From positions 1-64,000 of the forward strand of contig NZ_DGLD01000015.1 of the NCBI RefSeq assembly GCF_002387245.1: a stretch of 64,000 nucleotides of DNA, written 5' to 3'. The position numbers and the translations under genes were made by a program. This document shows, piece by piece, positions 59,980-64,000 of the stretch. The notes beneath the pieces are model-generated. The model did no database searches, had not been told where the DNA came from, and was given only the letters and a program-made list of their open reading frames with translations. The first letter of the stretch is position 1. Every line of letters begins with the position of its first letter. This DNA is from Brevundimonas sp. UBA4553. GTDB taxonomy: Bacteria > Pseudomonadota > Alphaproteobacteria > Caulobacterales > Caulobacteraceae.

Positions 59980-61035
59980 TCACTCAGCGACGCGTCGACG
60001 CCAAGCCTCGACCTCAGCCGGAAGCGACGCCGGCCAGGCTCCCACATAGGTGTATCCCATGCGGCGCTCTCGCTCGATGTCGGCCAGGTCGGGGTGAGCG
60101 ACCGAATCCCGGCCCATGTAGATGGGCGCGTTGGTCGTCAGGTCATAGAAGCGCGCCCAAAGGGGAGGGGCTCCCGGCAAGGGGGCGAGCCGCCTGTCCG
60201 GCTGACCCTCGGCATTCGTAAAGGTCTCCAGGCGGGTGTCCCTGATCGCCGAGCTTTCAAACCAGGCGGCAGCGGCCTCAACGGCAGCGACGACTTCTGG
60301 CGACGGCTCGTCGAGCGACATCAGGAAACGCACCACTCCGACGCTTTCGCTGCCCGACAGGGAGGGGGGCTCGAACTTGCGGGCCCAAGCGGGGGCTAGG
60401 CCGACGGGGTCGTGCTGCGCGCACCAAACCGTCAGGCGATCACCCTGACGCACTTGACTGCGAAGTATGACGTCCACGCCGCGCGACACGGCCTCTGTGG
60501 CGCGGGCTCGCTGTGCGTCGTCGACAAAGCCATAGGGTTGCTGGCCGACGGCGACAGCTTTCAACAGGTTCAGGACGCGAACCATGGCGTCGTCATTGAA
60601 GGTCAGGTTGTCGTGATAGCCTCCGCGCAACGGGTAGTATTGCGGCCAGCCGCCGTTCGGATATTGCGCCTCCAGGACGTAGTCCAGACCGCGACGGAAG
60701 GCGGCGGCGTAGGTGGCGTCGCCCGTCGCCGTCGCCACGCGGGCGAGGAAGGCCAGCGGGAGGGTCGTGGCCTGATTATCGAACGTATTGGCCAGGCCGG
60801 GGTCGGCGTCCGCTCGTGCGATCTCGTTCAGCGGCGTATTCTTTGGCCAACCGCCTTCCCGTGACTGATGGGAGACAACCGTATCGGCGATGCGTCGCGC
60901 GTCGGAGCTGGAATACCAGTCCGCAGACTGCGTCAGTACGCCGGCGTTCCACGCGACGGGCGACTCGGAGGCCTGCGCTGCAGCGGGCGAAACGGTCAGG
61001 AGGGCGATGGCGATGAGCCAGGATCGGGAAATCAT
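59980..61035 (-). CDS. pelA: Family-10 pectate lyase (PelA), secreted
   Basis: About 351 residues from the ATG at 61035, which follows AAGGAG by 8 bases. The signal peptide ends VSPAAAQAS. The PL10 catalytic domain has REGGWPKNTPL, ANTFDNQATTLPLAFLARVA, YVLEAQYPNGGWPQYYPLRG, HDNLTFNDDAMVRVLNLLKA and VWCAQHDPVGLAPAWARKFE, and ends with RFYDLTTNAPIYMGRDS and RRMGYTYVGAWP. These are the conserved blocks of PelA-type lyases, which cleave polygalacturonate by beta-elimination with calcium. It is preceded by a large TBDR on the same strand, with a terminator between the two. Confidence 0.93.
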   Translation of the reverse strand: MISRSWLIAIALLTVSPAAAQASESPVAWNAGVLTQSADWYSSSDARRIADTVVSHQSREGGWPKNTPLNEIARADADPGLANTFDNQATTLPLAFLARVATATGDATYAAAFRRGLDYVLEAQYPNGGWPQYYPLRGGYHDNLTFNDDAMVRVLNLLKAVAVGQQPYGFVDDAQRARATEAVSRGVDVILRSQVRQGDRLTVWCAQHDPVGLAPAWARKFEPPSLSGSESVGVVRFLMSLDEPSPEVVAAVEAAAAWFESSAIRDTRLETFTNAEGQPDRRLAPLPGAPPLWARFYDLTTNAPIYMGRDSVAHPDLADIERERRMGYTYVGAWPASLPAEVEAWRRRVAE

Positions 61036-61080
61036 CACGACGACTCCTTGAGCGCTCGCGAACGGGATTACGGGTAAAAG

Positions 61081-61106
61081 GAAGCGCCGTGTCACCACGG
61101 CGCTTC
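61081..61106 (-). terminator. Intrinsic-type terminator behind the large TBDR gene
   Basis: GAAGCGCCGTG and CACGGCGCTTC form a perfect 11-bp stem with a 4-base loop. On the minus strand it is followed by CCTTTT. It lies 44 bases after the TBDR stop and 46 bases before the pelA start, so pelA probably has separate or read-through expression. Confidence 0.75.
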
Positions 61107-61149
61107 AGGTGCGACAGTTCTTCCGGGAGGAGGTTCTGTCGATAGGAAA

Positions 61150-64000
61150 TCAGAAGGTGAAACGGGCTCCGACGAAGTACTGGCGACCCGTGCTGGCGTA
61201 GTTCTGAACGACGGGATCGTTCTGATAGGCCCAGCGGCTGTCCGTCTGGTTGGTCAGATTCAGCGCTTCTGCGGTCAAGGTGACGTGGTCCGTTAGCTTG
61301 TAGGTCAGCGAGGCATCCACGTTCAGCGTCTCGTCGCTGCCGATGAAGTCGTTGATCAGCGGCGAGTCGCAGACGCCCGGATCGCAACCGCCCGAGGCCA
61401 GCGGGTAGGTGGTCTGATAGGCGGCGCGATAGGCGGCCGAGACGCGAGCGCTGAGCTTGGGATCTTCGTAGAAGACCGTGGCGTTGAACGACTCCGGCGA
61501 CGCACCGAGGAAGGGCGCCATACCGGTCAAGCCGCGAGCCGGGTCCAAGATGTACTCCATTTCGGAGTTGATCTTGGTGTAGTTCAACTGGACGCCCGTA
61601 TATTCGAGCAGGCCCGGCAGGAAGGTGAAGTTCTGCTGATAGGCGATCTCGAAACCGTCGAGGGTGCCGCCGGGGGCGTCGTTATACTGACGGATCTGGA
61701 ACGGACGGTCGCCGTCCAGATAGGCGCGGCGGCTATCGGAAGCTTCGTCGACCAGGCCATCCCAGGTCGCGCGCAGATTGGCGATGGCCTCGGTGTCGAA
61801 GATTTCGGTCAGCCGAGCTTCGCGCAGCACGACTTGCGGGAAGCTTTCGATTTCCTTCCAGAAGTAGGCGAACGACAGCAGGGCGTCGCGGGCGAAGTAC
61901 CATTCGACATTGAAGTCCAGATTGGTGGCGCGGAACGGCTTCAGGCGAGTGTTGCCCAGGGTGATGGCGGCGTTACTGCCATCGAAGTCGGCGGGCGCCG
62001 TGCCAATGCCGGCGGGCACGTTGAAGGCCGTGACGCCGGGGTGCAGGGCCATCATCTGCGGACGGGCCATGACCTTCGCCGCCGCAAAACGCAGGATCAG
62101 CTTGTCGTTCGGCTCCCACGCCAGGTTAAGCGAGGGCAGGTAGTCTTCGTACTCGTTGGTGTTTTCGACGCCGCGACCGCTGGGCGAGCGTCCGCGAGCG
62201 TCGACTTCGGTCTTGGCGTAGCGCACGCCCGCGTTGCCGCGCAGGTCGCCGACGAACAGCGGGATATGGAAATCGACCTGGGTGTAGAGACTGCTGGTCT
62301 TCTCATCGACCCAGAAGGTGTTGACCCCGCCGTTGCGCAGGTCGGACAGGCGCCAGTCCCCCCATGCGTTGATGCAGTCGCAGTCAAATCCGAAGCGATT
62401 TTGGAAGGCTTGGAGGTTCGGCACGAAGAATTGGGAAGGCATGCCTTCAGGCACGTTCAGGCCTTGCCCCCATTTGACCACCTGGCCCATCTGGGCCACC
62501 GTCGTCGAGGGGGCCAGGCCGGAACGCACGCCTTCCAGCAGGCTGGGGTTCATGGTGTCGCCGATCAGGCGCTCGTAGCGGGTATAGTAGAAGTCGAACT
62601 CCCGCATGCCCCCGCCGAAGCGGAAGGTGATGTCGTCGTTATAGTCCCAGGCGAAGTCCGCCTTGGCGGTGCGATAGCCGTTTTCGGTGATCGTCTTGTA
62701 GTGACGGAGGGCCGAGTAGCCCTTGACGAAGTCCCACTTGGTCGGATCGGCCACATCGAAACCGAAGTCGATGAACGGCATGTCGCCGCCATCGCGCTCG
62801 TCGTAGATGAAATAGTCGTTGCCGGCGACGCCCTGACCGGAGTCCAGACGGATGAAGTCGGCCAGCAGGCCGGTGTTCTCATTGGTGGACTTGGAGTCGC
62901 CGATCAGCGCCGTCATGCGGAAACGGTCGTTGAACTCGTGTTCAAGGTTGATCGAGTTCTGGCGGAACTCGGTGGTGTATCCGCCCTGGTCGACGGCCGA
63001 ACGCATGTCGACATTGGCCAGCTTCAGATAGGCGGCGTTGTCGCCATTCTCGCTGAGGGCGGCGTCGAGGACCCGCACGGACGGGCGGCCGATGAAGGCG
63101 CCGCGCATGGCCAGATAGTTGGGGTGGGCGACGTAGCCGACCGAACCCGGCTGATTGTAGTAGTCGTAGACCTCGAGGTTGTTCGGATTGAAGCTGCCCG
63201 TCCCGGCCAGCAGGTTGTTGACGCTGGCGCCCGGCGCCGTCGTGAAGACTGGCGTGTTGCCGTACATGCCCTGACCACAGTCGATAGCGTCGCGGAACTC
63301 GTTGGCGTCCTGGCTGGCGCAGGTGGCGTAGATGCCCCGGCGATTCCGATAGCTGTTATTGGCGGCGCTGGTCGTGGGGTAGGTCTGATAGCTGAGCGAC
63401 GTCAGCGTGCGGTTGCCGTTGGTGTTGTTCCGGTTCAGGCCGACCGCGCCGATCTGGTAGTTGGTCGAGACCTGGGTCATCTCCGAATAGAGGTTGTCGA
63501 AGCTGATCGTCGTGCGGTCGCTGGGCCGCCATTGGCCCGAGAGGGTGACGCCCAGTCGCTCCTGCTCGACCTCGCGGTGGTTCAGGGTGGACAGGGCCGG
63601 AATACGGACCAGGGAGCCCTTGGTGTTGCCGCCGTTCAGCAGGGCGTAGGCCGCCGGGTTCGAGCCGATCAGGTAGGCCAGGGCTTCGGGGTTGGTCACG
63701 CGCGGCAGGGCCGTGGCCGGATTGGTGCCGGTCGGCAAGGCGAAGCCCTGATGGTCGCCGGCTGCGTTGGTTCCGACGTTGTTGAAGGTCGCTCCGCGAT
63801 ACAGGTAGTCGCTGGACCCGACGCCGCGCGTGTAGCTGTCGATAGCCTGATCACGCTTGTTGTAGGCAAGGGAGCCGAGGAGGCCGAACTCGCCGATCTT
63901 GCTGCTCCAGCGGTCGGAGCCGAGCAGGGCTACGCGAGGGTTATGCGTGCCGCCGTTCTCGTAATAGGCGTCCTGCAGCGTCAGGGCGAAGCGCCGATCG
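61150..64000 (-). CDS. Large TonB-dependent receptor, partial (N-terminus beyond window)
   Basis: The reading frame is open from the stop at 61150 to the window edge, at least 950 residues. The apparent start at 63738 is internal, because the barrel sequence continues upstream (RRFALTLQDAYYENGGTHNP, VALLGSDRWSSKIGEFGLLG). Only the barrel is visible. The signal peptide and plug must lie beyond 64000. The C-terminus GRQYFVGARFTF and long aromatic strands fit the large oligosaccharide-type receptors (about 1000-1200 residues) common in Caulobacterales and Xanthomonas. Paired DCDC and CDPGVCD cysteines lie in extracellular loops. With the pectate lyase downstream, uptake of oligogalacturonides is the likely role. 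Confidence 0.9.
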   Translation of the reverse strand, partial: DRRFALTLQDAYYENGGTHNPRVALLGSDRWSSKIGEFGLLGSLAYNKRDQAIDSYTRGVGSSDYLYRGATFNNVGTNAAGDHQGFALPTGTNPATALPRVTNPEALAYLIGSNPAAYALLNGGNTKGSLVRIPALSTLNHREVEQERLGVTLSGQWRPSDRTTISFDNLYSEMTQVSTNYQIGAVGLNRNNTNGNRTLTSLSYQTYPTTSAANNSYRNRRGIYATCASQDANEFRDAIDCGQGMYGNTPVFTTAPGASVNNLLAGTGSFNPNNLEVYDYYNQPGSVGYVAHPNYLAMRGAFIGRPSVRVLDAALSENGDNAAYLKLANVDMRSAVDQGGYTTEFRQNSINLEHEFNDRFRMTALIGDSKSTNENTGLLADFIRLDSGQGVAGNDYFIYDERDGGDMPFIDFGFDVADPTKWDFVKGYSALRHYKTITENGYRTAKADFAWDYNDDITFRFGGGMREFDFYYTRYERLIGDTMNPSLLEGVRSGLAPSTTVAQMGQVVKWGQGLNVPEGMPSQFFVPNLQAFQNRFGFDCDCINAWGDWRLSDLRNGGVNTFWVDEKTSSLYTQVDFHIPLFVGDLRGNAGVRYAKTEVDARGRSPSGRGVENTNEYEDYLPSLNLAWEPNDKLILRFAAAKVMARPQMMALHPGVTAFNVPAGIGTAPADFDGSNAAITLGNTRLKPFRATNLDFNVEWYFARDALLSFAYFWKEIESFPQVVLREARLTEIFDTEAIANLRATWDGLVDEASDSRRAYLDGDRPFQIRQYNDAPGGTLDGFEIAYQQNFTFLPGLLEYTGVQLNYTKINSEMEYILDPARGLTGMAPFLGASPESFNATVFYEDPKLSARVSAAYRAAYQTTYPLASGGCDPGVCDSPLINDFIGSDETLNVDASLTYKLTDHVTLTAEALNLTNQTDSRWAYQNDPVVQNYASTGRQYFVGARFTF

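Overview
The window is 64 kb of GC-rich, gene-dense DNA. Its many TonB-dependent outer-membrane receptors (TBDRs), ECF41 sigma factor, PhoD/PAP2 phosphatases and tightly overlapping genes suggest an alphaproteobacterium of the Caulobacteraceae type, probably close to Brevundimonas. This is an inference from protein style and gene content. No rRNA, tRNA, CRISPR array or intact insertion sequence was seen.

Layout. Positions 1-6.8 kb hold a recombinase relic, a DUF4173 membrane protein coupled to a two-component system, and an SDR-GST-ECF41 operon preceded by a recognisable ECF41 promoter. Positions 6.9-11.2 kb hold a TBDR divergent from a membrane-anchored winged-helix/PD40 regulator. At 11.3-12.8 kb a LysR gene and an alpha/beta hydrolase are fused head to head, both missing their N-termini. 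Positions 13.1-19.3 kb hold a PAP2 phosphatase, PhoD, a TBDR and a tandem double-TetR regulator, probably for phosphorus scavenging. Positions 19.4-21.7 kb hold a LysR/nitroreductase pair and a decayed Old Yellow Enzyme gene. Positions 22.2-24.5 kb hold a BlaI/M56 regulatory pair, an envelope gene pair and two perfect 14-bp operators. Positions 24.5-25.3 kb are decayed DNA with an SLC13 transporter remnant. Positions 25.3-27.2 kb hold an outer-membrane protein and a periplasmic choloylglycine-hydrolase-family enzyme.

Positions 27.3-50.3 kb are the main feature: an iron/catecholate siderophore island. It has an esterase, a FecCD-type permease and ATPase, and a binding lipoprotein. It also has two TBDRs, each followed by a YncE-like beta-propeller. 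Its regulators are a degenerate Fur-like protein, a LysR and a two-component system. The biosynthetic operon is entC-entE-entB-(free aryl carrier protein)-entF-entA. The NRPS adenylation pocket reads DVWHFSLVDK, the serine code of EntF, so an enterobactin-like 2,3-dihydroxybenzoyl-serine product is predicted. Several Fur-box-like sites sit at the promoters. No phosphopantetheinyl transferase, MbtH protein or exporter lies in the window.

Positions 50.3-57.3 kb hold the ligase-associated DNA-repair operon (exonuclease, ATP-dependent ligase, Lhr-type helicase, PdeM endonuclease) with a topoisomerase IB gene inserted. Positions 57.4-59.9 kb hold an SDR, a metallophosphoesterase and a nucleotidyltransferase. 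Positions 60-64 kb hold a family-10 pectate lyase and a large TBDR cut by the window edge, probably for pectin use.
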